From NCBI GenBank assembly GCA_003255065.1, contig QAOA01008473.1, forward strand, positions 806,001 through 870,000: 64,000 nt of DNA. The letters are read 5' to 3'. This document shows, piece by piece, positions 62,941-64,000 of this stretch (positions within the stretch are counted from its first letter, which is position 1; the number at the start of each line of letters is the position of its first letter). The position numbers and the translations under genes are program-made. Below the pieces are notes generated by a model. It ran no database searches. It was not told where the DNA came from and saw only the letters and a list, made by a program, of their open reading frames with translations. The DNA comes from Cercis canadensis (lineage: Eukaryota > Streptophyta > Magnoliopsida > Fabales > Fabaceae).

Positions 62941-63366
62941 ATAATACGCAGAAGATTAAGACGGATTATGCTGAGTATTGGACTATTCTAAAGGTATCTA
63001 TTTTGTATTTGTATAGTTTGGACAATTAAACAAAGTTGATAAACTAAAAATACCTAATTATTTTCCGTTTCATTGAATCAAAGTCCAGCAACCCAATTCT
63101 GTTATGAGATATTTTTTTAATTAATTAGACCTTAATGTTTTGTTTCTTTATATTTCTTTCAACTTAATTAATTATGGATTATGGCATAACATAACATTAT
63201 AATAATATGCAGAAGATTAAGACGGATTATGCTGAGTATTGGACTATTCTAAAGGTATCTATTTTATATTTGTATAGTTTGGACAATTAAACAAAGTTGA
63301 TAAACTAATTAAAACACCTAATTAATTTCCGTTTCATTGAATCAAAGTCCAGCAATCCAATTAATT
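62941..63366 (+). repeat. 165-bp direct repeat, spacing 261 bp
   Basis: 62941-63105 and 63202-63366 share long identical blocks such as agattaagacggattatgct, gagtattggactattctaaa and tttcattgaatcaaagtcca, with a few substitutions and one small indel. The 96-bp spacer is not repeated. It holds no gene. Confidence 0.9.
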
Positions 63367-64000
63367 AATATAATACAGTGCTCCCAATTTTGGCATTCAG
63401 AGGGTAATTATCAGATATTACAAGACCTCTTACCATGAACTTCTCTGGTCAGAGGTAACTCTATAGTCAATTATTTGTTGATAGATATATAGAGCCTTGG
63501 ACTCGACCAAACTTCAAAACATTGAACACATGTTAAGCTAATTGAGTAAGTTTTAATGGTCTGTATTATTATTCAAAACATGTTCAGCATATTAATTCAT
63601 CATTTTCACATGTACCACTTTTTACTATATTCCATAAAAAATAGTAAGTCTTGCAAATGACATGAGTTAGATTGTGAGAATATACATAAAAAAGCCCTTT
63701 TTTCAAACCAAGATTCGTCATCACAAACGTGAACCAAGTCTTCCTCCAAGACTCAAAGCTCATTTTTATAGTTGTTTGTGGAAAAGAATTAAGAACGCAC
63801 GAAATAAGGACATAAAGTGGAATCACAATTCACATGAGCGTGTTGTTTAATAATTAACGAAGTGAATGAAACATAGTTGGTGGCAACTTCTTATTACTTG
63901 TCGTGTATTACAAGCTTGGTACAAGTCTAAAATGAGAAACTTACGAAACTTTCTTCATAGCCTTTTCATACTTCATTACTTCCCTCTCTGTTCATATTTG
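63367..64000. other. Intergenic DNA to the window edge, no gene seen
   Basis: AT-rich. An 80-codon minus-strand open frame (63584-63826) has no domain and no context. Confidence 0.5.

Noticed and set aside
1-64000. CRISPR arrays, bacterial operons, tRNA or rRNA genes
   Set aside because: No spaced short palindromic repeats, no polycistronic layout and no tRNA or rRNA sequence was recognised; tandem repeats present have 45 or 192-bp units without spacers.

Overview
The window is nuclear DNA of a eudicot plant. The evidence is intron-rich genes with GT/AG introns, AT-rich intergenic DNA, many small inverted-repeat elements, and proteins typical of plants (chloroplast chaperonin, ABCG transporter, kiwellin, BELL homeodomain). 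I cannot name the species. All introns below were placed by hand from splice sites and reading-frame continuity; each multi-exon model sums to an uninterrupted frame.

Layout. 0.16-1.06 kb: decayed Helitron helicase (-). 2.0-2.55 kb: foldback element with long terminal inverted repeats. 3.6-4.07 kb: 192-bp tandem repeat. 4.18-8.14 kb: plastid chaperonin CPN60 alpha (-). 10.56-13.94 kb: OTU-domain deubiquitinase (-), leader probably reaching about 15.4 kb. 16.66-22.35 kb: ABCG28-like half transporter (+). 22.74-23.78 kb: non-autonomous hAT-like element. 24.60-28.34 kb: organellar GET3 ATPase (-). 29.87-34.26 kb: MIP1-zipper/DUF547 protein (+). 35.49-36.85 kb: intronless kinase-fold protein lacking catalytic residues (-). 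41.26-41.92 kb: kiwellin (+), flanked by colinear direct repeats. 42-51 kb: AT-rich, gene-poor, rich in foldback elements. 51.6-58.54 kb: BEL1-like homeodomain gene (+). 60.83-61.29 kb: small secreted Gly/Tyr-rich protein (-). 61.3-64 kb: no gene seen, one 165-bp direct repeat.

From memory of the Arabidopsis map, ABCG28, GET3C and a DUF547 gene are neighbours on chromosome 5 (At5g60740, At5g60730, At5g60720), and BLH8 and CPN60A are neighbours on chromosome 2 (At2g27990, At2g28000). This window would therefore join two Arabidopsis blocks and may keep an older order. The genes are otherwise unrelated housekeeping or developmental genes. I see no operon-like cluster and no convincing new biological system. 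The more unusual items are the kinase-dead protein, the kiwellin flanking duplication, the OTU protein ending just after its catalytic His, and the foldback elements.
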